DNA of 64,000 nt, from positions 1,576,446 through 1,640,445 of the forward strand of contig NW_023998564.1 of the NCBI RefSeq assembly GCF_014805625.2. Direction: 5' to 3'. Both the position numbers and the translations under genes were made by a program. Of the stretch, positions 49,036 to 59,410 are shown one piece after another. The stretch's first letter is position 1; every line of letters starts with the position of its first letter. The notes under the pieces are model-generated. The model had not been told where the DNA came from. It worked only from the letters and a program-made list of their open reading frames with translations, and made no database searches. Origin of the DNA: Glossina fuscipes (Eukaryota > Arthropoda > Insecta > Diptera > Glossinidae).

Positions 49036-49358
49036 CTATATATTTTTTATTTTATTTATTTTATTTATTCCACTTATACTAGAAACTCAACTAAACAAAT
49101 AACAGTCGAGTTCAATTGGCTCTTAATGCAATATTCATTAACAATAAAATTGAGTATAAGCATAATAAAACAAATAAGAAGAAAAAAAAAAAGAAAAAAA
49201 AGCATGTACACTATTAGTATAGGAGCACACTTCCAACCGGTACAGGACCAAATTGCAAATGAACCCCTAAGCCATCGCAAACATGCATAAGCCTGGCAAC
49301 CGATAATAAATTGACAGTAATTCACTTTCGAAACGTAACGACTTTTTAAGGATAAAAG

Positions 49359-50354
49359 CTAGTTTAAATACGACATAGGTAAATCGCACGTATTAAGCAA
49401 AGTTGCTTTAATGGACTTTAAAGAGTCCGATAACGAGAATACGTGGTAGACGTCATTTAGGTTCTTGCAAACGACTCTGAGCGGATTGAACAGCTCATAA
49501 TTAAATTTACACTGATTAAGCTTAACCAAGATAAAGTGACTAGAGAAGCGGTTAGGGACATTAAAACTTATTTCACCAAGTAATGAAGGCGAGTCAATAG
49601 CACCATTTATTACTTTAATTAGAAAGGAAACGCCAAGAACAAATCTACGTTTCTCAAGAGACGGTAGAGACAACAGAAGCAACCTATTTTCATACGGAGG
49701 AAGAGAGGCAATCGGATCCCAACCCAAATTTCTAAGGGCAAACAAATCTACGTAGCACCTATATGAAGGAGACCACACAACTGAGGCATACTCGAGTATG
49801 GGTCTAACCAAACACATGTACAGCCTTTTCGTAATGTAGGGATCATCAAGCTCTTTGAACCACCTTTTTATAAAACCAAGCGCGGACCTAGCTTTGCTAA
49901 TCGAGAGCTCAATATGCGAGTTAAAACGTAACCTATGGTCAAATAGAACGCCTAAATCTGTAATCGAATCGACGTCCTCCAACTTATGCGAATCTATGAA
50001 ATACTGAGTAATGAATGACTTTCTTCTTGAGAATGAAAGCTTCTTACATTTACTCAGATTTAGTTTCAGAAGATTCAAAGAGCACCATGCAACAAATTTA
50101 TCCAAATCACCTTGAAGCTGATGTGATTGCGATTCAATAGAGAAGGAAGAAAACAGTTTCACATCATCAGCATACATTAAGATCTGGCTGGAATTAACCA
50201 CCGATGGGAGATCGTTAATGTATAAACTAAATAAAATGGGACCTAAGTGACTTCCTTGAGGTACGCCAGACGTAACGGGGAATTCATCCGAGGTGATGAA
50301 GTTAAACAAAACTCTGAAGGATCTATTGTGCAGATAAGAGCTTATCCATTTCAC
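49359..50354 (-). pseudogene. LINE copy B ORF2, RT motif B to C-terminus, intact YADD
   Basis: Same frame as the preceding piece beyond the single stop. The 331 residues include motif B SGVPQGSHLGP (about 29-39), motif C YADD at 61-64 with both metal-binding Asp, and the thumb region VRPILEYASVVWSP. Relative to copy A, ten residues (SIESVQKQFL) are missing between YVD and LFALRN through a clean 30-bp deletion. It ends at the same PMSYLN as copy A. Of the four copies here, only this one keeps canonical YADD. Confidence 0.92.
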
Positions 50355-50357
50355 TAA

Positions 50358-51749
50358 TTAGGGTGGGAAACCAGAGGCTTGGAGTTTAAAGATAAGTAGT
50401 CTATGGTTAACCATATCAAATGCTTTGCTTAAATCAGTGTAAATAACATCTGTGCGAGAGCCACTAGAAAAACCCTTGAAAACATGACAGGTAAACTCTA
50501 ACAAGTTGGTGACTGTAGATCGCCCTTTCCGAAAGCCGTGTTGGTGCGGAGAAATATACGAGTTAATGGCAAAGGCCAAATGCTGAGTCACAATACGCTC
50601 GAACAACTTGGGCAAGACACTCAACTTGGCTATGCCCCTGTAGTTCTCAACAAATTGTCTACTTCCATTCTTGTGGATAGGGATAAGGAAACTACTCTTC
50701 CAACATGAAGGGAAAACACCTGAATACAAGGACATGTTAAAAATCTTTGAGATTACACCACACAACTCGACAGCGCAAGATTTAAGTACACATGATGGAA
50801 TTCCATCAGGTCCAGGCGAACAACTGTATTTTAGAGAACTCAACCCTTTGAAAACATCATCTTCCGAAATAACCAAGTTAGGTATTGAAACCGAGTTAGT
50901 TATAGGATATGGGTAGTTTGCTGATAAATCGAAATTAGCAATCGAAAAGTTTCGTCGGAAATACTCAGCAAATAGATTTGAGATTTCAAAATCATCCGAG
51001 GAATCAGAGCCATTAAAAGAAGCATGCAAGGGATATGTGGAAATTTTTCTTTTAGAGTTAACAAATTTAAAGAAGGATTTAGGATTAGCAAACAGAGAGG
51101 ATTTAATGAACTGAAGGTATCTACAGTAATAATGATGGTTGAGGGAGTTAAATCTATGCCTCGCCACCGAGTAAGCGAAATAGTCGAGCGTAGAGCCACT
51201 TTTCGAATATTTTTTGAATAGCGAGTTTTTTCTCTTCTTGTGATATTTAATTGTCTTATTAAACCACGGGGGACATCTGCTTCGAGGTCGACTATGCTTG
51301 ATCGGAACAGATGCAGCAATAGCTAGATTTAATGTATTGTAGAACGATGGCAATAAGCTTTCAATACTACCGGTTGAGAAATCAAGCGTCAGATGTGAAA
51401 GACGATGTTTTAGTAATACAATATTGATTTTATGAAAATCATAATAATTATTTAAAAATGTTTGAGTTGCCACATTAAGGCATTTCAACAAACCATCATT
51501 AATATGATGAAAGGAAATGCATATTGATGGATGATAGGGATCCTCAGGTAAACTAAAAGGTGGACAACGATTTACGTAAATCTCGGGAAAATTGGCAAAG
51601 CAGAGATCAAGCAGTCTACCATTACAATTAGGGGTACGATTATATTGACCCAAATTATGATCAAACAATTCACTAAAGAACACAACAGCCCTATCAGACG
51701 TTGAAGTAGGAACCAAACAGCGAGGACGGGACTGACGCAGATATGGCAA
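50358..51749 (-). pseudogene. LINE copy B ORF2, endonuclease C-terminus to RT motif A
   Basis: The 463-residue piece carries the end of the endonuclease (NGRLLDLCFAN, EDPYHPS), a basic linker, and the reverse-transcriptase fingers: SCSPGPDGIPS, FPSCWKSSFLIPIHKNGSR, VENYRGIAKLSVLPKLFERI, QHGFRKGRSTVTN and motif A YTDLSKAFD (catalytic Asp439). It ends at a TAA (complement of 50355-50357) where copy A has TAC (Tyr) in SGFPPYLVKW, so a single base change truncates the polymerase just before motif B. Confidence 0.92.
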
Positions 51750-51925
51750 TTAATACACCACCACCAATGCGATTTACTCGATCATTTCTAAACACTTGGA
51801 AAGAATTATGAAAAAGTTCCGACGAATGTAGATCGGGTTTTAGCCAAGTTTCAGTAAAGGCCAAACAGAAAAATTCCGTGCTCACAGAATTTAGAAAAGT
51901 GGAACGAATTTTCGAATTTATGGCC
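51694..51925 (-). pseudogene. LINE copy B ORF2, endonuclease N-terminal piece
   Basis: In the frame following the ORF1 stop, translation reads LIYQNVRAINSKIRS and continues to MSTEFFCLAFTETWLKPDL and IGGGVLIAISASVP, the first half of the apurinic-type endonuclease (QNxR, ETWL with its Glu, GGGVLI). It then hits a stop at 51694. Compared with copy C about 110 bp are missing around 51710-51730, including the GDFN active-site box, and the frame shifts. The endonuclease is therefore dead in this copy. Confidence 0.85.
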
Positions 51926-52987
51926 CTAACATTTTGATAAATGAGAGATAGTGGGCCTGAAGAAACAATTAGTTTTTTGAAGATCTCGAGGGATAAATTC
52001 CTTAATTAAGGATCCTACTGGCCACAGTGATTTGTTTAACAACATACCACTGTTTTCAGTCGTAACTAATATTTTAAAAGAGGAGATTGCCCTAGCTTGA
52101 GAAGGAGCCATTTTGAAGATGCTAACACGCTTTAAGTTGACTGATGGGACTTTCGTCGCCAGATAACCTTTTATGTTATCCACCGATGTTTCAGGCGCCA
52201 GTCTTGACACAAATATTGCTTTTCTGGGAGGAACTGCCGTCAAGCAAATGTCATTATTTGGAACAGGAGGGGGGTTCACGGTAGGAGAGTTTCGAGTTGG
52301 GGAAAATATAGATGGGGTTATCGCCCTTGTACCAGAAGCTTGTGAGACTTGCCCAGTCTGGTGACCAGCATTCACACGCGAACAGCCAGGAGGAGAGGAT
52401 GATTTATTTTTCTCTTCATTACTTTTAGGCGACGGCGCTTGATTAGAGTGAGTGGCGGCTCTGGGCGGAGATACCCTTGCCACTTCAGCGTAGCTTAAAA
52501 CCGATGGACTTGCCGGTTTGTTTGTAACTGTTTTGCTACCAACTGACTCAGCAATATCGGAAACATTACTGTTCATTTTAGAGTTAGAGGGAGCGGTAAC
52601 TTTTACCAACGAATTAGATTTGGAGAAAGCCAGAGGTGACGTCCCACACGCTACGCTACGAGTAGAAGATGAGTGTCCAATAAAGCGACACTCATCAAAC
52701 CTAGACTTAATGAGCTCAAACTTTTCCCACAAGGAGCCGAGATTTCTACTCAATTCCGAGAAACCATAACGGGTCTCCATGAAAAGTTTATAAAAGTCAA
52801 TGTCCCGCTGCCTACAGTCAGGACATGACCATCTTAAGTCTTTAGACGGATCAGCGACTGCGCCAGCAGCACGACCGAGAATACCGGCACACTTTGCATG
52901 ACCAAAGCGCTCGCAGAGCCAACAAGAGACGAATCGATCAGATTCCAGGCCCGTTTTCGCCCGACAAGGTGTATATAAACACTCCAT
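51926..52987 (-). CDS. LINE copy B ORF1: PHD-like finger plus RRM-like nucleic-acid-binding protein
   Basis: The 353-residue frame is uninterrupted. Residues 3-58 form a C4HC3 PHD-like finger (Cys3, Cys8, Cys22, Cys25, His30, Cys33, Cys55, Cys58). A probably helical segment (about 62-100) follows, then a Ser/Pro/Asn-rich linker (about 105-250). Residues about 255-333 look RRM-like, from RKAIFVSRLAPETSV with SSFKILV to LNKSLWPVGSLIKEF. ORF1 proteins of the Jockey/CR1 group bind the element RNA and build the transposition ribonucleoprotein; the RRM-like ending is typical, the finger occurs in part of the group. The ATG at 52985-52987 begins just before the first Cys. It overlaps the ORF2 frame at its 3' end. 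Confidence 0.88.
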   Translation of the reverse strand: MECLYTPCRAKTGLESDRFVSCWLCERFGHAKCAGILGRAAGAVADPSKDLRWSCPDCRQRDIDFYKLFMETRYGFSELSRNLGSLWEKFELIKSRFDECRFIGHSSSTRSVACGTSPLAFSKSNSLVKVTAPSNSKMNSNVSDIAESVGSKTVTNKPASPSVLSYAEVARVSPPRAATHSNQAPSPKSNEEKNKSSSPPGCSRVNAGHQTGQVSQASGTRAITPSIFSPTRNSPTVNPPPVPNNDICLTAVPPRKAIFVSRLAPETSVDNIKGYLATKVPSVNLKRVSIFKMAPSQARAISSFKILVTTENSGMLLNKSLWPVGSLIKEFIPRDLQKTNCFFRPTISHLSKC

Positions 52988-53409
52988 GTCCTGTCAAACA
53001 GACAGTTGTGGATTATGAAGAAAAGACACACAAATCACTGAAAAAAACATAAAAATTTATCAACCAATTTGTGCAAAACTTCTCTGTTAGGTTGACACTG
53101 TAACGAGAGATCAATAGCAATACAAACTCCAAACAGCAAAAAAAAATAACAGAGAAAAAGAGAGAAAACAAAAAAAAAAAAGGAGAGATTTATATCAGAG
53201 CTCAAAATTTTTGTTTGCAAAAATCAAATGAATCAAAGCGTCAAGGAAAAATATTTCTCTTACTTTGAATTCACTCACTTTCTTCTCAAAGTATATTATA
53301 AATTCACACACTATAAGGCAGAATAGCCACGAAATTCAACAAAAAATTAAAATATTAATTGCCGAAACAAAATATATACGACTATACCGCGCGACAGAGT
53401 TGCCAGACT

Positions 53410-53527
53410 TTTGTTTACACTTCTCAATAATTGAACATGTTTTTATATAAAAATTGCCGACATCTGAGAGTAAGCTTTTCTTATTCTCAATAATTTGTCT
53501 AAAAATTGCTAACATCTGAGAGTAAGC
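53410..53527. repeat. LINE B 5' flank and right part of the split minisatellite
   Basis: After the LINE 5' end, units with CATCTGAGAGTAAGC lie at 53461 and 53513, each preceded by AAAATTGC, continuing the array seen at 48989-49035. Between them is TTATTCTCAATAATTTG, close to the 38-bp minisatellite at 15573. Confidence 0.85.
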
Positions 53528-54169
53528 GTATTGGTTTATGTATACGTGTGTATTATCGAAATTTCTAGAAACAACAAAATCACAAAAAAAAAAAAAAACA
53601 ACAACAATATGATGAAAACATTAACAGGAATCCAGAGTTTCATTGAAGTGTTCTAGGATGGTAAGAAAAATTTGTTTGTCAAGGAGAGTGGAAAACGATT
53701 GAGAGCAAATATCATTAAAAAAAAAAAAAACTGTGTTAAGTTTACACATCAGCTGCAGTAAATTTGGCATAAAGTGTTCTCTATTAGGAGATTTAAGAGT
53801 TTTAATCTGAGAGCAAATTTTATCTACATGTAAATATATATGTATAGACAAACCTTACAAATTAGCTGGGTATGAAATGCATTCTCTAATAATTAAAAAA
53901 AAGAAATCATCTATCTGTTGACAGTGAAGTTCATATTGCAATCATATTCAACTCAATTCAACTAAAAAGAAATCGTCCAATCGGTTGCTTTTATTTCCAT
54001 TTCTCTTAATATATCCATAATCAGTCCAGTCAGTAGACGGGTCTTTAAACTCTTTCACATGCAATTTAGTTTGCCTTATGTTGGCAGATTTGCGATAGAT
54101 AAACTACTTGCTTAGAGTAAGAATACATATGGCTTATGCAGTCTTTCCAGCTTTCTAGATTGTACACTG
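53528..54169. other. Anonymous DNA with A-runs, no gene seen
   Basis: Two A-runs (about 53585-53597 and 53718-53731) and no recognisable gene. Confidence 0.5.
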
Positions 54170-55070
54170 GCTCACGTGCTGCCCGGACCGTTAAATATCC
54201 TACTTCACCTAATACGTCGTTTACTCATTTCTTTAATAATATACCAAAATATTATACATTATATTTATGCGAATGCATAATTTCCATGTCCCAAATTTAA
54301 CAAATGTAGTCTATTTGTCAAAGATTTTATTAATTTCCAGTTGCTTCTGTCAATACAAACCACACATTAGGCTTTGTCGCCATAAAAGGACTTCCTTTCA
54401 TGCTTCTATATATGGTGCGGTGCTGCCTTATAAATCATTTACTAAGGATCAAGTTTCATTATAAAATATTTAAAATTAGACCTTTTTGGTATATAAAGGC
54501 TTATTTTTCATTAGGTTCCTTACATGGGACTGGATACAAAACGCAGACTTGCTTGATCAAATTTTATTATGAACGAATTTTCATTAAGAAGTATTGAAAA
54601 GTAGATCTTTTTACTATATAAAGATTCAGCTTCCGCAGGAACTATTATAGTGCAAGGGATCCAAAAAATTATGCTATCCGATTCAACTTTTCCGCGCCCG
54701 TTTAGAATACCGATGTACTATTACTAAGCGATTCTTGTCGCGAAATTCATAAAATGACACTATTGTTTCATGTAATGATTTATTAACATAAGGTTTTGTA
54801 TGGGGACCGGTCGAAAAAGTGATACGATACAAGTAATTTTCAATAGCTTTCGTCCTTGGCCCAAAACAAACTAGTGTATTAAATTTCATTAAAATATCCA
54901 GAAATTGTCATGTGTATTCATGGACAGACATCAAACTTTACGACGGACAGACAACCTTATATCGATCGAAATCATTTTCACAATAGAATCGGTGGAATGA
55001 AAGATGGGTCTACTTAAAGCCCTTCTGCAGGTTACATACGTCCGACCAACAAACTTAATACCACAAACTT
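54170..55070 (+). repeat. Family II dispersed repeat, long copy
   Basis: Start block TGCCCGGACCGTTAAATATCC, then AATATACCAAAAT, TATGCGAATGCATAATTTCCATG, a middle with AAGATTTTATT, ATTAAATTTCATTAAAATATCC, GGACAGACATC...CTTATATCGATCGAAATCATTTTC, and the end GATGGGTCTACTTAAAGCCC with TTACATACGTCCG. About 0.9 kb, non-coding. Confidence 0.75.
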
Positions 55071-55194
55071 ATACCACAAATTATGTAAAGTTTTATTTAA
55101 ATATTTTCAACTCTCATTTACGCATACTTTCTAGCTTGGTTTGCTAATAAAAGCCCTCATAGTCATCTGAATCAATTGAAGGGACGATTGTATA

Positions 55195-55260
55195 CCAGAA
55201 ACGATAAAACTCGTAACTGCATGGTTGCGAGTTCAAATCTTAGTGCGGTAGATCGTATAT
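55195..55260 (+). repeat. tRNA T-arm-like segment (possible SINE relic)
   Basis: GGTTGCGAGTTCAAATCTTA at about 55222-55241 fits a B-box (GTTCAAATC). I see no convincing A-box upstream and no full cloverleaf, so it is at most a tRNA-derived relic. Confidence 0.3.
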
Positions 55261-56205
55261 TTTAACTTGCTGGTAATTACTTAGACTTTTTACGTTTGCT
55301 AATGCTTTAAGCCTAAAAATATTATATGTCGTTCACTTCACGATTTTGTTATTTAGTTCTGAATTGATATTCTTCGTTGCAATGTCACAGTTTAAGTCTT
55401 GCACTTAAGGTCGCTTGTTAATATTATTGTAGGCTTTAAATATTGTGAGAAGTTGTTTACATGAACGATTTGCTTCGAATACTGTTGCGCTCTTGTTCGA
55501 TGTTTATAGTATTACTTAACTCAGTTGAATTTAAACTGTGGCCGCGCTTTGCTATACTATGATGTATTGTAATGTGATGTGATGTGCTACGCTGTGCGTA
55601 TTCACATATGAATTTTAATATAGCTTATTGTAGCGGGTGTTGCGATTAAATGTCTATATTTGTATATATATATTTATATACATATGTATTTCAGTGAAAG
55701 AAAAAAAGTTTGGATTATTATTGCACCTTTCTAAATCCTATATAAACAACGAACCTGTTTGCGAAAAATAACTAAAACTATAACTAAACGTTGTGCATAT
55801 TCCTTAGAGCATGTATCCATAAAGTCTTTCAACAAAAGGTATCATTTTAAATCAATCAAGCAATAAAGCCATTATTTCGCTATGTTTGTGGCCGAAAAGA
55901 AACGTTCTCTATAGCCATGGGATCAAAATTAAACCTGAAATAATCAGCCAACATCGGCCATTTAACGCATTTCACTCGTTGCGATTGGATGGATTCTGGC
56001 TTGCATTTTCCAAGCTCCAAAGATGGCAGTTTTGCTCATTTACGTACCCAGAGAGAGAACGAGAATAAGTCAATTAGGATAATCTTGATTATATCTCAAA
56101 CAGTCGATTACGACTTACCATGAATATGTGCGCTAGATATGTGAAGATATATAAATAGACGAAATATGATCGCATATCTTAACAAAAATTCTGCGATTAG
56201 ATTTT
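55261..56205. other. Anonymous DNA, no gene seen
   Basis: Contains imperfect GTGAT repeats at about 55560-55590, a TATATG-type low-complexity run at about 55660-55690, and no recognised gene. Confidence 0.5.
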
Positions 56206-56694
56206 GATCAGCGACATCTATTGGTAAAAGTGAATTATCAACGTACATAACGGCTGATTTTGACCTTTCTCTACATAAAATAACAGTTTTCCATTTAGTA
56301 TTATCGAGTTATTCTGCGTTAATAATGGAACGATCAATATTGCATTTTCGACATTCTTTATTCTTTTTGTTTAATTTGAATGAGCCTGGTTTCGAAGCCC
56401 ATTTTAGAAGATTATGGTAATGTTTCGCCATCATATTCCTACTGTCGGTTTTGGTTTCACATGTTTAAAAGTGGTAATTTTGATGGCAATAACAAAGAAT
56501 CGCCGAAAAAGTTCGAAAGCAATGAATTGCAAGACTTATTAGGCGAAAGCCTGGCTCAAACTGGCAAAGAACTTCCGAAAAGTTTAGCAATTAATGAATC
56601 AACTGTTTCTAGGGAAATATTCAAAGAGCACTTCCTGCTCGCGAGGCGAATGTGGATCCGTTTCCGCAAATCCTTAACTTTTCGGAACTGTTAA
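56206..56694 (+). pseudogene. Mariner copy, 5' half with N-terminal transposase
   Basis: Starts GATCAGCGACATCTATTGG; after about 170 bp of shared 5' UTR an open frame reads PSYSYCRFWFHMFKSGNFD, then ESPKKFESNELQDLLGE, AQTGKELPKSLAINESTVSR. This is the DNA-binding, two-helix-turn-helix part of a mariner transposase. It leaves the family pattern soon after STVSR and ends at a stop (56694), so the DDD catalytic domain is absent. It is the best-preserved N-terminus of the three copies in this window. Confidence 0.85.
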
Positions 56695-56884
56695 CCTTGT
56701 AAACATCTGCCTGAGACCATAAGATTCGCTTGAGTAACCGAGTATGAAAGAATCGCGACCATCAAGTCAGCGATCGCGAATTCAGATATCAAGTGCGATA
56801 GAGTTTCCTTTGGCTTTATCGTGAGCGGTCAGTCAACGAAGGCGTAGCACTTATTGGCCATACACCCATTAGACTGCGACCATA
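56695..56884. other. Short spacer, no feature seen
   Basis: Nothing recognisable between mariner and family I. Confidence 0.5.
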
Positions 56885-57430
56885 GCAAGAAAATTAAATT
56901 CGATCGGTACCGAATATTTTATATCTATCACCGTTTATCCCAAACAAAGGCAAAAGGAGTAAATTTCTCATGCTCTTTAATATGCAGGGGGCGCAATTGA
57001 TTTCTTCTATTTTCCAAATAAAAGTTTTTGCCGCGTAGGCATTTGGGCGTTGTAGACGTGCCATTTGAAAAGTTAAACTCAATTTCAAATTCTGTTGCAA
57101 GTTTGTAGCCGATATCTTCATTTTTGCGGACAGGAGAATGTTTACCATAGAAACCACACAGTTGCGGGGACGTACAGACGGACATGGTTAATTTCATTCC
57201 GTGTCTGAAACTTGTCAAAAATTTGCATGCTTTGTGAAAGTTTTGATGCTTGCTTCATTTTTGTGGCCAGTAGAATGCTTACAACAGACATTACATAGAT
57301 GGACAGATGGACAACTCGAAATCGATTTCGAATTTGACGCCGTTCAGGGCTCTCTGGTGCTTCTTGCTGGGCTTTGCAAACGTTTTGACAGAATTAATAT
57401 ACTCCTCATCCTTCGGTGATGGGTATAAAA
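56885..57430 (-). repeat. Family I dispersed repeat, minus-strand copy
   Basis: Begins AAGAAAATTAAATTCGATCGGTACCGAAT (given in two parts: AAGAAAATTAAATTCG and ATCGGTACCGAAT), the hairpin end. Then come TAGCCGATATCTTCATTTTTG, AGAATGTTTACCATAG, GGACGTACAGACGGACATGG (module two), CATTTTTGTGGCCAG, GATGGACAGATGGAC (module one) and the end TTCGGTGATGGGTATAAAAA. LINE copy D abuts this TATACCC end. Confidence 0.75.
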
Positions 57431-57432
57431 AG

Positions 57433-58420
57433 AATAAAATTCTTTTATATATAAATAAAAAAAACAATAGAAAAAGCATGCACACGTCTAGCACAGAGGC
57501 ATGCTCGCAGCCAGTAAAGATCCCAGCAGAATCCCTAAGCAAATCCGTTGCAAATCTGCAAAAACCTGCCAACCGGCAATAGTAAACAAATTCAATTAAT
57601 TTTCGTAAGACGGTAGTAAGACGGTTAAGATTGAAAGCTGGTTTAAATACAACATGGACAAATTGCGCGTATTAAGGGTAGTTATTTCGATAGAATTTAA
57701 GAGAGTCCGATATCGAGATTAAGTCATTTTTTCATTTATATTTCTGCAAACGACTCTGAACGGATTGAAAAGCTCGTAATTATATTTACATTGACTGGGC
57801 TTTAAGAAGATAAAGTTTATCTTACAAAGAATAGATCTACCTTTCTGAAGTGACGAATGGAAGATAGACAAGCGGGTCCTAACGTAAATTTCTAAGGGCA
57901 AACAGCAAGAATTTCCTTCGAACGGATTCCATTAGTAACATCTACAGGAAGGATACCACACGAAAGAGACGTACTCAAGTGTTCGTCTGACTAAGCTCAT
58001 GTATAGCCTTTTTTTAAGGTAAGCAGAATTAAGCTATTTGGACCACCGTTTAATGGAACTTAGCGCCAACCTAACTTTACTTGAAGAGAGTTTAATGCAC
58101 AAGTTGAAACGAAATCTTTGCTCGAACAGAACCCCTAAGTCGACGAACGAATCTATCTTTCCACCAATCGATGAGATACTCAGTATTGAATGAGTTCCTC
58201 CTTGAGAAGAAAAGCTTCTTGCATTTTTTAGTAATTTCCCTAGTTTGAGTAACCAATTTATTTAAATCAATTTGAAGCTGATACGAGTGCGATTTCAAGG
58301 AGAAGGAAGAAAACAATTTAGCATCGTCAGTGCACATTAAGATATGACTGCATTTAATCACGGAGGGGAAATCGTTGATGAATAATAATAAATAAAAGTA
58401 GCCCTAAGCGGCTGCCTGAG
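57433..58420 (-). mobile_element. Non-LTR retrotransposon copy D (fragment with decayed RT)
   Basis: Minus-strand similarity to copy B starts in the AAAT-type tail (about 57433-57470), covers the 3' UTR and reverse transcriptase back to motif C, and stops near 58420 in the equivalent of CGTACCTCA...GGT of copy B. Within it, 58092-58361 encodes LMCTDDAKLFSSFS (YADD changed to CTDD) and KKCKKLFFSRRNSF; 57719-57901 encodes NYELFNPFRVVCRN. Several indels break the frame. It is 5'-truncated or deleted, inserted next to the TATACCC end of a family I repeat. Confidence 0.85.
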
Positions 58421-58824
58421 GGAAATCTTAAACTTACATATATTACTTTAATTTTTGCAAAGGACCCTTATTTTTATCAATTCTTTATTAGTAGTAGTGA
58501 CAGTAAGCGTTAAGTAAATAAGTTACATCGAAGAGTTTTAAGGCGGGAATAATTCAACAGTTCAATTCTTAAACTTCCTGATCGGGGTAGTGAATGAGAA
58601 AACTCCATCTCGATTCCTATGGTCAATGGTTCTTTCAGTGGTTTTCCTTAACTTAGAAAGGTCATGTTTTTTTACCACCTTTAGGTTAGTTACTGAACTT
58701 TCGCTGATGTCATAATCGCAAATTATATATAATAAATCTGTTCCTTCTTTCTCAGAGAAACGATTTATTACTTCAAACTAAAATGACTCATAACTCAATT
58801 ACTTTATGGAGCTATTAATAAAGA
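58421..58824. other. Anonymous DNA, no gene seen
   Basis: No recognised feature. Confidence 0.5.
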
Positions 58825-59410
58825 TGTAACGATATCATATTCGGGTAATACCGAGCATTAAATACCCTTCTATATGTAATAATACATAAAAGATTATGCA
58901 TTATTTTCTTGCAAAGGCACACTTCTCATGAAAGCTCGCATATTAGGGGATATCCAAAACATCACATGGTGTGATCAAAGCTTAGCAAGCTTAACTGATG
59001 GATTTTCTATCTATATAAGGATTTGCTTTTCATGATAATCCATACATACCTTGCAGGGCCTAAAAACCTGTGTGATCCAAATTCCCTAAAGGTAATATTT
59101 TTGTTTTTTCTACTGCGAACCAATTTTCAACAGAATATATGAGAACGCCTTACTATTGCTCGGAACCCTTACGTGGAATGAAGTTCAAAAAATAAACTTA
59201 TATGGCTCAACTTCGATCCACTTAATTTTTACGTTAAATTATTGAAATATTGAAAATTGTACCTTTTAATAGTATAAATATTTAGCTTTCATTGGAATAG
59301 TTGTATGGCATGCGATTCAACAAATTGCTTAAGCCTAACCATACCAATTTTCATTCCAATTTAGAATGTTGAGATACTATTACTAAACCGAATTTTATCG
59401 AGACATTTCA
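58825..59410 (+). repeat. Family II dispersed repeat
   Basis: Start block ATATTCGGGTAATACCGAGC and ATTAAATACCC, then AAAGATTATGCATTATTTTC, GGCACACTTCTCATGAAAGC, CATATTAGG, AAAACATCACATGGTGTGATC, later TACTATTACTAAACCG-ATTTTATCGAGAC. The later blocks of the family are not obvious beyond about 59410. Confidence 0.7.

Larger units (their letters stand above)
49043..53409 (-). mobile_element. Non-LTR retrotransposon copy B (near full length, young LINE)
   Basis: On the minus strand, about 4.37 kb from AGTCTGGCAACTCTGTCGCG (53409) through a 5' UTR, ORF1, overlapping ORF2, a 3' UTR matching copy A, and an AAAT-rich tail (49043-49071 as TTTATTTT-type sequence). TATATA flanks it at 49037-49042 and 53444-53449, a possible short target duplication if the 5' end lies a little beyond 53409. 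It interrupts a minisatellite. It is nearly intact: one nonsense codon, one 30-bp in-frame deletion and one endonuclease deletion are the main defects. Confidence 0.92.

Noticed and set aside
50671..52769. Plus-strand open frames inside LINE copy B
   Set aside because: Antisense to ORF1/ORF2; the minus-strand frames carry all recognisable motifs.
55195..55260. Functional tRNA gene
   Set aside because: Only a B-box/T-arm-like sequence is visible; no A-box and no cloverleaf.
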